From an uncultured Collinsella sp. (GTDB lineage: Bacteria > Actinomycetota > Coriobacteriia > Coriobacteriales > Coriobacteriaceae), in the NCBI GenBank assembly GCA_900759045.1, contig CAAETU010000012.1:1-6319 (forward strand): a stretch of 6,319 bases of DNA. Direction: 5' to 3'. A program made the position numbers and the translations under genes. Of this stretch, positions 1 through 5,817 are shown piece after piece. Each line of letters begins with the position of its first letter. The stretch's first letter is position 1. The notes under the pieces were generated by a model that had not been told where the DNA came from, ran no database searches, and saw only the letters and a list, made by a program, of their open reading frames with translations.

Positions 1-69
1 CGTACCAGATTCGAACTGGTGATCTCCGCCTTGAGAGGGCGGCGTCCTAAACCGCTAGACGAACGGGCC
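1..69 (-). tRNA. tRNA-Glu (anticodon CTC), 3' end cut by the window edge
   Basis: Read on the minus strand, this begins with the acceptor strand GGCCCGT (69-63). A D-arm with GTC/GAC ends follows, then an anticodon stem CCGCC/GGCGG around the 7-base loop CTCTCAA. The anticodon CTC (33-35) reads GAG codons for glutamate. The T-arm is ACCAG-TTCGAAT-CTGGT. Only the first three bases (ACG) of the 3' acceptor strand are inside the window, so the last few bases, the discriminator and any encoded CCA cannot be seen. The gene lies downstream of cca on the same strand but has its own promoter candidate. Confidence 0.95.
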
Positions 70-100
70 ACATGACATCTGCACTGCCGTGCTGCGAGGA

Positions 101-132
101 AATATATTACGGGACAAAAAACGCAAGCGCAA
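101..132 (-). promoter_or_regulatory. Candidate promoter of tRNA-Glu
   Basis: On the minus strand a -35-like TTGCGC (132-127) is separated by 17 bases from TAATAT (109-104). The latter overlaps a better -10 match, TATATT (106-101). Transcription would begin about 25-30 bases before the tRNA 5' end. The -35 match is only moderate (TTG conserved). The position and the AT-rich -10 support it, but no start site can be proven from sequence. Confidence 0.45.
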
Positions 133-147
133 GAAGAAATTCCAAAT

Positions 148-166
148 TGCCGAAAAATTGTCGGCA
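148..166 (-). terminator. Weak hairpin between cca and tRNA-Glu
   Basis: A 6-bp stem TGCCGA/TCGGCA encloses a 7-base loop. On the minus strand it is followed by a U-rich but interrupted stretch (ATTTGGAATTTC). It may end cca transcription before the tRNA promoter. The stem is short and the U-tract is poor, so this is a weak call. Confidence 0.25.
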
Positions 167-184
167 GGTTATGGAACGCGCAGG

Positions 185-310
185 TCAACCGGGTAGTTAA
201 TTTGGGACGGGGCTATTTTAGCTACCTCTGCCAAAATCACTATCGGTTCGTGCGATTGACAGCAGGGGTAGCTAAAATAGCCCCGTCCCAAATTAACTAC
301 CCCAGGTTGA
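185..310. repeat. Long near-perfect inverted repeat (REPIN/MITE-like) overlapping the cca stop codon
   Basis: Arms 191-226 and 267-302 are perfect reverse complements over 36 bases. The pairing continues inward over 227-231/262-266 with a single T/G mismatch, leaving a 30-base loop (232-261). It continues outward through a 2-base bulge (303-304) for 6 more pairs (185-190 with 305-310). Each arm contains TTTGGGACGGGG, begins with GTAGTTAA and ends with TTAGCTAC, so each arm also carries its own short inverted ends (GTAG...CTAC). No U-run follows on either strand, so it does not look like an ordinary terminator. GTAG boundaries are typical of REP sequences mobilised by TnpA_REP (RAYT) transposases. 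That assignment is an inference, because no transposase or second copy is present in the window. Confidence 0.85.
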
Positions 311-1691
311 GGTGAGCCAGGAGGGCCTCGCGCTCGTTGGGAATGTTGTCTTCGATCACGGCATCGAGGGCGGCGTTGAGCAGCTGCCCCAACTCCGGCC
401 CAGGCTTAACGCCGGCGCGAATCAAGTCGCCACCATTGATGGCAAGCATCTTGAGCGTATAGGGCTCCCCCGCCGCCAACAGCTCGCGAGTCAGCGCGCG
501 CATCTCCTCAATCGTCTCGACGTAATAGAAGCACGACGGTGCCTTGCCGAGTGTATCGGCACGCTTAAGGTCCATGAGCTCGTCCATCAGACGCGGCGTA
601 TCGACACCCTCGCCCGAAAGCGCGCGCATCATATTGAGCAGACAGGATCGCTCGGGACGCAGCGGCTTGTCATGGTATTTGATCAGCAGGCACACATCGC
701 GCACCAAATCGTGCGAGAGCGCCAGGCGATCCATGATGACACGCGCCTTCTTAGCGCCGAGTTCGGGATGACCGTAGAAGTGTCCACTGCCGGCGTGATC
801 GACCGTAAAGCACTCGGGCTTGGAAACGTCATGCAAAAACGCCGCCCACATAAGGCTCGAAGAGGGCGCGACACCATCGCACAGCGCCAGCTCCCCTGCC
901 ACCGTCAGCACGCGGGCGATATGCTCGTAGACGTTAAACGCATGATAGACACTGCGCTGGTCAAAGCCCCTACCCGCAGCAAGCTCGGGCACGGCGGCGC
1001 AAACAAGCTCGGGGTAGCGCAGCATCGCGTCTCCCCCGTGACCAGTCGAAAGGATGCCCTCAAGCTCAATACCCACGCGCTCGCGCGCCACGGCGTCGAG
1101 CAGCGGCGCACATTCGGCCAGAGCCTGTTTGGTCGCGGGTTCAATCATAAAGTCCAGACGGCAGGCAAAGCGCACGGCGCGCAGCATGCGAAGCGCGTCC
1201 TCGTTAAAACGACGCTTGGGATCTCCAACGGCACGGATGAGCTTGCGCTTCAGGTCGCCCCGGCCATCATAGCGGTCGACAAGACCGCGCTCGGGATGCC
1301 AGGCCATAGCGTTAACGGTAAAGTCGCGACGCGCCAGATCGTCCTCAAGCGACGCCGCACGCTCCACACTCTGGGGATGACGACCATCGGTATAAAAGCC
1401 GTCTAGGCGGTAGGTGGTGACCTCAATGCGCTCGCCATCGCAAATAGCCGTGATGCCGCCAAATTTAATGCCCGACTCGACCACGGCAATATCAGCCGCC
1501 TCGAGCGCCGCTTTGGACTCCTGCCACAGGCCTCTGCAGCACATGTCAACATCGTGGCTGGGGCGCCCCATCAGGGCATCACGCACCCAACCGCCTACAT
1601 ACCAAGCCTCAAGACCGGCCGCCTCGAGCGCACGCAGGACACGGATGGAGGCATCGGTCGGCTGCGTACCGTTAAGCGAAACATTGCACAT
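297..1691 (-). CDS. cca: CCA-adding enzyme (class II tRNA nucleotidyltransferase) with HD domain
   Basis: This 464-residue protein should add or repair the 3' CCA end of tRNAs in the cytoplasm, using CTP and ATP without a nucleic-acid template. The class II nucleotidyltransferase head is clear: GGWVRD at 33-38, the metal-binding DVD pair (D47, D49), RRDFTVNAMA at 121-130 (motif B), DGRGDL at 142-147, and EDALR at 164-168, the amino-acid template that selects C or A. The RNA-binding region follows. An HD phosphohydrolase-type domain then runs from about 245 to 380, with H257, H287-D288 and D379 as likely metal ligands. The ATG at 1691 is preceded by a perfect AGGAGG (1705-1700) 8 bases away. 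It is 164 bases downstream of a kinase gene that has its own terminator, so it is probably transcribed alone. Its stop codon lies inside the long inverted repeat. A related A-adding enzyme or poly(A) polymerase is possible, but EDxxR favours CCA addition. Confidence 0.93.
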   Translation of the reverse strand: MCNVSLNGTQPTDASIRVLRALEAAGLEAWYVGGWVRDALMGRPSHDVDMCCRGLWQESKAALEAADIAVVESGIKFGGITAICDGERIEVTTYRLDGFYTDGRHPQSVERAASLEDDLARRDFTVNAMAWHPERGLVDRYDGRGDLKRKLIRAVGDPKRRFNEDALRMLRAVRFACRLDFMIEPATKQALAECAPLLDAVARERVGIELEGILSTGHGGDAMLRYPELVCAAVPELAAGRGFDQRSVYHAFNVYEHIARVLTVAGELALCDGVAPSSSLMWAAFLHDVSKPECFTVDHAGSGHFYGHPELGAKKARVIMDRLALSHDLVRDVCLLIKYHDKPLRPERSCLLNMMRALSGEGVDTPRLMDELMDLKRADTLGKAPSCFYYVETIEEMRALTRELLAAGEPYTLKMLAINGGDLIRAGVKPGPELGQLLNAALDAVIEDNIPNEREALLAHLNLG

Positions 1692-1784
1692 GCCTATGGC
1701 CTCCTGCGACTATCAAATTGGCTATCGATTGCGTCTGCAAGAAGTCTAGCAAGAAACAGCCTCCACTGCACACGCAAGTCCGAT

Positions 1785-1822
1785 AAACAAAAACGCATCC
1801 GTCCTGATATAAGACGGATGCG
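1785..1822 (-). terminator. Rho-independent terminator after PfkB paralog A
   Basis: On the minus strand a perfect 10-bp stem (CGCATCCGTC/GACGGATGCG, 1822-1813 with 1803-1794) and a 9-base loop are followed by TTTTTGTTT (1793-1785). It lies about 33 bases after the stop codon of the kinase gene ending at 1856 and separates that gene from cca. Confidence 0.9.
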
Positions 1823-1855
1823 AATTAGTCGAACTATTCAGGCGAGGTGACGGAA

Positions 1856-2788
1856 CTAGCAGACCTGGCGAACCTCGATGTGCTTCTTGTATTCGTCCAC
1901 CTTGGCAAAATCGCCCAAGCCCGGGCACTCAACCACATTGGCACCGGTGGCCATCGAGAGGCGCAGGGCGTCCTCGACGCGCTCGGGGGCGTCGTGCCAT
2001 ACGGACAGGAAAGCAGCGAGCGAAGAATCGCCGGCGCAGACGGTCGACAGCAGCTTGACCTCAAAGGTACGGTTGGCAAACCAGATGTGCTCTCCGTTGG
2101 AGAAGTACGCGCCGTCGCCACCGAGGGTCAGCAGCACGTTCTTAGCGCCCTTGGCGTGGAGCTCGGCCATAGCGCCCTTGACGGACTCGTCGTCGCCACC
2201 GCTCACCTTAATGCCAAAGATATCGAGCAGCTCGTCGTCATTGGGCTTAATGAGCAACGGCTCCATGGCAATGAGATCGGCCAGCTGATGGCTCGAGATG
2301 TCGAGCACGAACTCAGCGCCTTTCGCCTTCACGCGACGCAGAACCTCAGCTAGGAAACCCTCAGAGGTATTGGGGGGCAGCGAGCCGCTAATGACCAGGC
2401 AGGTCATGTCGTCGAGCGAATCAATAAGCTCAAACATCTCCTGCTCGTTGGCCTCGTTAATGGCGGCACCGGCATTAACCATGTTGTACTCGGTGTCGGG
2501 ACCGGCGTTGAGGAACACGTTGACACGCGTGATGCCGTCAGTCCACACGGGCTTAACGGGCACGCCAAGGGCCTCGGCGCCCTTAACGATGAACTCGCCC
2601 GAGAAGCCGGCAAAGAAGCCCAAGATCGTGGTGTCGACGCCGTAGTGGTCGAGCGTAAACGAGACGTTGAGACCCTTGCCGTTGGGGGTATAGACCGCGT
2701 TACGGGTGCGCGTAACGGTATTGGCGGACAGGCCGTCGCAGGAGATGTTGTAGTCAATGGCGGGATTTGCAGTGAGCGTGTAAATCAT
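1856..2788 (-). CDS. PfkB-family sugar-phosphate kinase, 1-phosphofructokinase (FruK/LacC) type, paralog A
   Basis: This 310-residue cytosolic kinase is of the ribokinase/PfkB fold, 1-phosphofructokinase subfamily. It probably uses ATP to convert fructose-1-phosphate (or tagatose-6-phosphate or fructose-6-phosphate) to a bisphosphate. Visible motifs are TANPAID near the N-terminus (D12), NGKGLNVSF at 36-44 with substrate-site N41, ITRVN with R88, SGSLPP at 134-139, LLIKPNDDE at 178-186, and the catalytic motif CAGD at 251-254 with base D254. The first position of that motif is normally Gly (GAGD), and here it is Cys. A GTG at 2803 is also in frame, but the ATG at 2788 is chosen. It has AAAGGAA (2800-2794) just upstream, and it gives exactly the length and N-terminus of the neighbouring paralog. 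By hand count 52 of the first 90 residues match that paralog. The exact substrate cannot be fixed from sequence, so FruK, LacC and a 6-phosphofructokinase role all remain open. Confidence 0.88.
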   Translation of the reverse strand: MIYTLTANPAIDYNISCDGLSANTVTRTRNAVYTPNGKGLNVSFTLDHYGVDTTILGFFAGFSGEFIVKGAEALGVPVKPVWTDGITRVNVFLNAGPDTEYNMVNAGAAINEANEQEMFELIDSLDDMTCLVISGSLPPNTSEGFLAEVLRRVKAKGAEFVLDISSHQLADLIAMEPLLIKPNDDELLDIFGIKVSGGDDESVKGAMAELHAKGAKNVLLTLGGDGAYFSNGEHIWFANRTFEVKLLSTVCAGDSSLAAFLSVWHDAPERVEDALRLSMATGANVVECPGLGDFAKVDEYKKHIEVRQVC

Positions 2789-2793
2789 GAATG

Positions 2794-2800
2794 TTCCTTT
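2794..2800 (-). promoter_or_regulatory. Ribosome binding site that decides the paralog A start
   Basis: AAAGGAA on the minus strand lies 5 bases before the ATG at 2788. It sits inside the codons that would follow the alternative GTG start at 2803, so the longer reading would be translated through its own Shine-Dalgarno sequence. This supports the shorter 310-residue protein. Confidence 0.75.
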
Positions 2801-2802
2801 CA

Positions 2803-2840
2803 CGAAGCAACGTGTTAATGAAAGTATATTCCACGCTTCG
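2803..2840 (-). promoter_or_regulatory. Candidate promoter of paralog A with a flanking inverted repeat
   Basis: A -10-like TATACT lies at 2828-2823 on the minus strand; the -35 at the expected distance is poor. An imperfect inverted repeat brackets it: CGAAGCGTG (2840-2832) and CACGTTGCTTCG (2814-2803). These pair as 9 bp with a 3-base bulge around a 17-base centre. It could be an operator overlapping the promoter or a leader hairpin. Because a terminator ends the upstream gene, a promoter is expected in this interval. Confidence 0.45.
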
Positions 2841-2871
2841 GCAAAAGGCTACAACAACTCGGCGAACGGTG

Positions 2872-2885
2872 TGAAAGCGGTGAAG
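2872..2885. promoter_or_regulatory. Imperfect cre-like site upstream of paralog A
   Basis: TGAAAGCGGTGAAG matches the Gram-positive catabolite-repression consensus TGWAANCGNTNWCA except at the last two positions (8 of 10 informative bases). It lies about 45 bases upstream of the candidate -10. The presence of Ser46 in HPr makes carbon-catabolite control conceivable. A 14-base degenerate match can arise by chance, and the regulator is not in the window. Confidence 0.25.
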
Positions 2886-2911
2886 GTCAGTTTCATCTCA
2901 CTTTTCCCACG

Positions 2912-2947
2912 AAAAAAAACGGCGCCCCGACCGAAGTCAGGACGCCG
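2912..2947 (-). terminator. Strong rho-independent terminator after PfkB paralog B
   Basis: On the minus strand a 12-bp stem (2947-2936 with 2931-2920, including two G-U pairs) closes on the extra-stable C(UUCG)G tetraloop. It is followed directly by eight T residues (2919-2912). It begins 27 bases after the stop codon at 2975 and should end the ptsI-kinase transcript, leaving paralog A to its own promoter. Confidence 0.95.
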
Positions 2948-2974
2948 CATGCGCATGAATTTGTCGCTTTTCGC

Positions 2975-3907
2975 TTACTTGCGATCGAGCTTACGGACAG
3001 CAACGCGCTTGCTGTACTCGTCAACGTGACCAAAGTCGCCAATGCCCACGGACTCGGCAACGTTAGCACCGGTGGCCATAGCGAGCTTCATGGCCTCCTC
3101 GACGTTGTCGCGATCCCTGTACCACTTGTGCAGGAACGCAGCGAGGGTGCAGTCGCCGGCGCAGACGGAAGAGACCAACTTGATGTTGAACTCACGCTTG
3201 GCATACCAGATGTCCTCGCCGTTCGAGAAGTAGGCGTCGCCGCGGCTACCACGAGTGAGCAGCACGTTCTGGACGCCGGCGTCGTGAGCCAGCTTCATGG
3301 CAACGCGGACCTCGTCGTCAGTGTCGACCGGCACGCCAAAGATAGCCTTCATCTCATGATGGTTCGGCTTGATGAGCAGCGGCTTCTTGTGAGCGAGCTC
3401 CTTGAGCTTGTCGGAGGACAGGTCCAGGACGACGTCGGCGCCACGAGCCTGAGCGTGCTCCATGACCTGAGCCAGGAAGTCGGGCGTAGCTTTGGGAGGC
3501 ACGGAACCAGAGACGATCAGGCACTCAAGATCGCCCGCGGTGTCCAGGATGTTGTAGAGCTCCTCCTGGTGCTGCGGCGTAATCGGTGCGCCGGGGTTCA
3601 GGATGCCGTACTCGTGCTGGCCATCGTTGACGTAGGTGTTGATACGCGTGATGCCGTCGGTCCAGACCGGGCGGCACAGGCAACCCAGGTTCATGACCTC
3701 CTCGACGATGAACTTGCCCGTAAAGCCAGCGAAGAAGCCGAGCGCGACGGTGTCGACGCCCATCTTCTTAAAGGCGAAGGACACGTCGAGGCCCTTGCCG
3801 TTAGCCGTGTAGCTGGCCGAGCCGGTGCGGACGTTCTCGTCGGGCTCGAGCGGAGAGCTCGAAACCGTCATGTCGACAGCCGGATTAGCGGTTAGCGTGT
3901 AGAACAT
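2975..3907 (-). CDS. PfkB-family sugar-phosphate kinase, 1-phosphofructokinase (FruK/LacC) type, paralog B
   Basis: This 310-residue kinase has the same fold and family as the next gene downstream, and was almost certainly produced by tandem duplication. It shows TANPAVD (D12), NGKGLDVSF at 36-44, ITRIN with R88, SGSVPP at 133-138, LLIKPNHHE at 177-185, and CAGD at 249-252 with catalytic D252. Residue 41 is Asp, where the family and paralog A have the substrate-binding Asn. Paralog B also has the Cys-rich stretch GCLCRP at 75-80. The ATG at 3907 follows AGGGGG (3921-3916) at 8 bases. It begins 74 bases after ptsI with no intervening terminator, so it is probably co-transcribed with Enzyme I. 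That fits a kinase acting on a PTS-imported sugar phosphate. Fructose-1-phosphate is the simplest substrate guess. The N41D change could mean altered substrate preference, so the specific name is left open. Confidence 0.87.
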   Translation of the reverse strand: MFYTLTANPAVDMTVSSSPLEPDENVRTGSASYTANGKGLDVSFAFKKMGVDTVALGFFAGFTGKFIVEEVMNLGCLCRPVWTDGITRINTYVNDGQHEYGILNPGAPITPQHQEELYNILDTAGDLECLIVSGSVPPKATPDFLAQVMEHAQARGADVVLDLSSDKLKELAHKKPLLIKPNHHEMKAIFGVPVDTDDEVRVAMKLAHDAGVQNVLLTRGSRGDAYFSNGEDIWYAKREFNIKLVSSVCAGDCTLAAFLHKWYRDRDNVEEAMKLAMATGANVAESVGIGDFGHVDEYSKRVAVRKLDRK

Positions 3908-3908
3908 T

Positions 3909-3964
3909 TACAGTACCCCCTGTATATGTGAGGGCCGCGTGGCCGGCCCATTCCAACCACGCGG
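3909..3964 (-). other. Intercistronic hairpin and possible RBS-masking stem between ptsI and paralog B
   Basis: On the minus strand a perfect 8-bp stem CCGCGTGG/CCACGCGG (3964-3957 with 3942-3935, 14-base loop) lies just after ptsI. No U-run follows, so it is more likely an mRNA-stability or processing element than a terminator. Closer to the kinase start, a 5-bp stem TACAG/CTGTA (3924-3920 with 3913-3909) encloses four bases of the AGGGGG ribosome binding site in its loop and pairs the other two. This could dampen translation. Both are structural inferences. Confidence 0.45.
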
Positions 3965-3981
3965 TTACCTCTGATACCAAA

Positions 3982-5685
3982 TTAACGAGCTGCGGACTCG
4001 AGCAGCGCCTTGACCTCGGCGGCAGTGTTGCAGGCGAGCGCCTTCTCGGCAAGCTCGTCGCACTCGGCCTTGGTCCACTGGCTGATGGTCTTGCGGGCGC
4101 GCAGGATGGACGGAGCGCTCATCGAGAACTCCTCCAGGCCCCAGCTGATCAGCAGCGGCTCAAGCAGCGGATCGGCAGCGGCCTCGCCGCACATACCGAC
4201 CATGATGCCGGCCTTCACGCCGCTCTCGATGATGTTCTTGAGCGAGCGGAGCACGGCGGGATAGTACACCTGGTACAGGTTGGAGATGGTGTCGTTGCCA
4301 CGGTCGGCGCACATGGTGTATCCGATCAGGTCGTTGGTGCCGATGGAGAAGAAGTCGGCGACCTCGGCAAGACGGTCAGCGAGCAGCGAAGCGGCAGGCG
4401 TCTCGACCATGATGCCGACCTCGATGTTCTCGTTGAACTTGCGACCCTCTTCGGTCAGCTCGGCCTTGCACTGCTCGACGAGCTCCTTGACAGCCACGAC
4501 CTCCTCGACGCAAGTGACGAGCGGGATCATGATCTTGACGTCACCGAAGGCGCTGGCGCGCAGCAGAGCACGGAGCTGGACCTTGTACTGGTCGGGATTG
4601 GCCAGACAGTAACGCACGGCGCGGAAGCCCATGAAGGGGTTGTCTTCCTTGACCATGTGCAGGTACGGGATCTCCTTGTCGCCGCCCACATCGAGCGTGC
4701 GGATGATGACCGGAGCGCCCTTGAGCGCGCTGGCGACCTTGCGGTAGGCGTTGAACTGCTCCTCCTCGGAAGGAAGCTCAGCAGAGTCCATGAACAGGAA
4801 CTCGGAGCGGAACAGACCAATGGCCTCGGCATCGTGATCGAGCGCATTGGGCACGTCATCGGGGTTACCGATGTTGCAAGCGATGATCTTCTTGATGCCG
4901 TCGGCAGTCACAGAAGGCTTGCCGCGGAAGGCCTCGAGGGCTGCCTTCTCGGCAGCGAAGGCCTCAGCCTTGGCGGTGTAGGCAGCGAGCGTCTCCTCGT
5001 CGGGATCGGCCTCGACAACACCCTTGCCACCGTCGACGACGACGGTCATACCGTTGCGAAGCGCGGTGCAGCTATTAGAGACCGAAAGGACGGCCGGAAT
5101 CTCGAGGGCGCGCGCGATGATCGCGGAGTGCGACGTGCGGCCACCGGTCTCGGTGACAATGCCGGCAACGTGGGCCTTATCGATCGTGGCGGTCATGGAC
5201 GGCGTAAGGTCGTGCACGACAACGACGGTGTTCTCGGGCAGGACGGAGAGGTCGACGACCTCCTTGCCCAGCAGCTCAGCCAGAATACCGGTGCGGATGT
5301 CGGCGATGTCGGCCGCGCGCAGACGGAACATCTCGTCGTCCATGGACAGGAACATGTTCTCAAACATGGTCGAGGTGTCCATGAGCGCCTGCTCGGCGCA
5401 GGTGCCGCCGTCAATGGCAGCGTTGATAGCGTCGGTCATGCCCGGATCCTGAGCCAGGACAATGTGTCCGCTCATGATCTCGGCCTCGGCCTCGCCCACC
5501 GTCTCCTTCATGTGGTCGGCCTGAGCCTGGGTCTTCTCGCAGAAGACCGAAAGAGCGTTCTGATAGCGCTCCTTCTCTGCTGCCGAATCAGCAACCTCGT
5601 GCGGTTCAAACGTCAAGTCGGGATCGACGGCGACCATGACGGTGCCGATACCGATGCCCTCGGATGCGTTGACTCCCTGATACAT
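3982..5685 (-). CDS. ptsI: PTS Enzyme I (phosphoenolpyruvate-protein phosphotransferase)
   Basis: This 567-residue cytosolic protein transfers phosphate from PEP to HPr, the first step of the PTS. The usual length is about 575. The N-terminal HPr-interacting and swivelling domains carry GGRTSHSAIIAR at 181-192, with phospho-acceptor H186. The C-terminal PEP-binding barrel shows R293 (GLFRSEFLF), R329 (IIRTLDVGGDK), E428 (VETPAAS), DFFSIGTNDL at 444-453, and C499 (GMCGEAA), which cover the PEP, metal and catalytic positions. The second signature continues IGYTMCADRGN where TQYTLAVDRGN is common. An in-frame ATG at 5691 abuts the AGGA. The ATG at 5685 is preferred because it has GAGAGGA 6 bases upstream and starts with the typical MYQGVNASEGIGIG. 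The gene follows ptsH after a hairpin with a U-run, and the kinase paralog B lies downstream on probably the same transcript. Confidence 0.97.
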   Translation of the reverse strand: MYQGVNASEGIGIGTVMVAVDPDLTFEPHEVADSAAEKERYQNALSVFCEKTQAQADHMKETVGEAEAEIMSGHIVLAQDPGMTDAINAAIDGGTCAEQALMDTSTMFENMFLSMDDEMFRLRAADIADIRTGILAELLGKEVVDLSVLPENTVVVVHDLTPSMTATIDKAHVAGIVTETGGRTSHSAIIARALEIPAVLSVSNSCTALRNGMTVVVDGGKGVVEADPDEETLAAYTAKAEAFAAEKAALEAFRGKPSVTADGIKKIIACNIGNPDDVPNALDHDAEAIGLFRSEFLFMDSAELPSEEEQFNAYRKVASALKGAPVIIRTLDVGGDKEIPYLHMVKEDNPFMGFRAVRYCLANPDQYKVQLRALLRASAFGDVKIMIPLVTCVEEVVAVKELVEQCKAELTEEGRKFNENIEVGIMVETPAASLLADRLAEVADFFSIGTNDLIGYTMCADRGNDTISNLYQVYYPAVLRSLKNIIESGVKAGIMVGMCGEAAADPLLEPLLISWGLEEFSMSAPSILRARKTISQWTKAECDELAEKALACNTAAEVKALLESAAR

Positions 5686-5691
5686 TCCCAT

Positions 5692-5698
5692 TCCTCTC
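5692..5698 (-). promoter_or_regulatory. Ribosome binding site that decides the ptsI start
   Basis: GAGAGGA on the minus strand touches the in-frame ATG at 5691 but is 6 bases from the ATG at 5685. Only the second spacing is workable for initiation, which sets the protein at 567 residues. In-frame ATG codons further upstream (near 5739) lack a comparable site and would overlap the terminator. Confidence 0.75.
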
Positions 5699-5710
5699 TC
5701 CGTGTCATGT

Positions 5711-5739
5711 GATAAAGCGTTTTGCCATATCCATGACAA
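5711..5739 (-). promoter_or_regulatory. Candidate ptsI promoter overlapping the upstream terminator tract
   Basis: TTGTCA (5739-5734, five of six -35 consensus bases) is followed after exactly 17 bases by TTTATC (5716-5711, a weak -10). Transcription would start only about 10-20 bases before the ptsI ATG. The -35 box overlaps the U-tract region of the ptsH terminator. If used, it would allow ptsI and paralog B to be expressed apart from ptsH. Confidence 0.35.
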
Positions 5740-5772
5740 AAGAGCGCAGCTACCTTGAACAGGTCACTGCGC
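5737..5772 (-). terminator. Terminator or attenuator between ptsH and ptsI
   Basis: On the minus strand the stem GCGCAG/CTGCGC (5772-5767 with 5749-5744) continues through a short internal loop to ACC/GGT, closed by a 7-base loop. It is followed by TCTTTTGT. It begins about 46 bases after the ptsH stop. The U-run is short and interrupted, so read-through into ptsI is plausible; this would give much more HPr than Enzyme I, a ratio common for PTS proteins. Confidence 0.7.
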
Positions 5773-5817
5773 CCCCAAGTATGAACTTAATTGTTCAACA
5801 TGCGACCCGTTTGAGTT

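Noticed and set aside
191..302. The long inverted repeat as a simple rho-independent terminator of cca
   Set aside because: The stem is far longer than usual, begins inside the last codons and has no following U-tract on either strand. Transcription may still stop there, but the structure is better described as a repeat element.
312..1406. A 364-codon plus-strand frame antisense to cca
   Set aside because: Composition is that of a shadow frame and it has no recognisable motif. The opposite strand holds every class II nucleotidyltransferase motif.
1737..1755. Direct repeat GCAAGAA spaced 12 bases apart upstream of cca
   Set aside because: Two 7-base copies are too short to separate from chance, and no clear promoter boxes position them as an operator.
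2789..2803. GTG start at 2803 for PfkB paralog A (315 residues)
   Set aside because: The ribosome binding site would lie inside this extension, and the paralog starts at the position equivalent to the ATG at 2788.
3026..3895. A 289-codon plus-strand frame antisense to PfkB paralog B
   Set aside because: Same mirror-frame effect. The translation is rich in Val, Asp, Leu and Arg with no recognisable domain, and the opposite strand is clearly coding.
3928..5712. A 594-codon open frame on the plus strand, fully antisense to ptsI
   Set aside because: The minus strand encodes an unmistakable Enzyme I with all active-site motifs. The plus-strand reading has low-complexity Asp/Gly/Leu/Val/His-rich composition, typical of a mirror frame opened by GC-rich codon bias, and no family motif.
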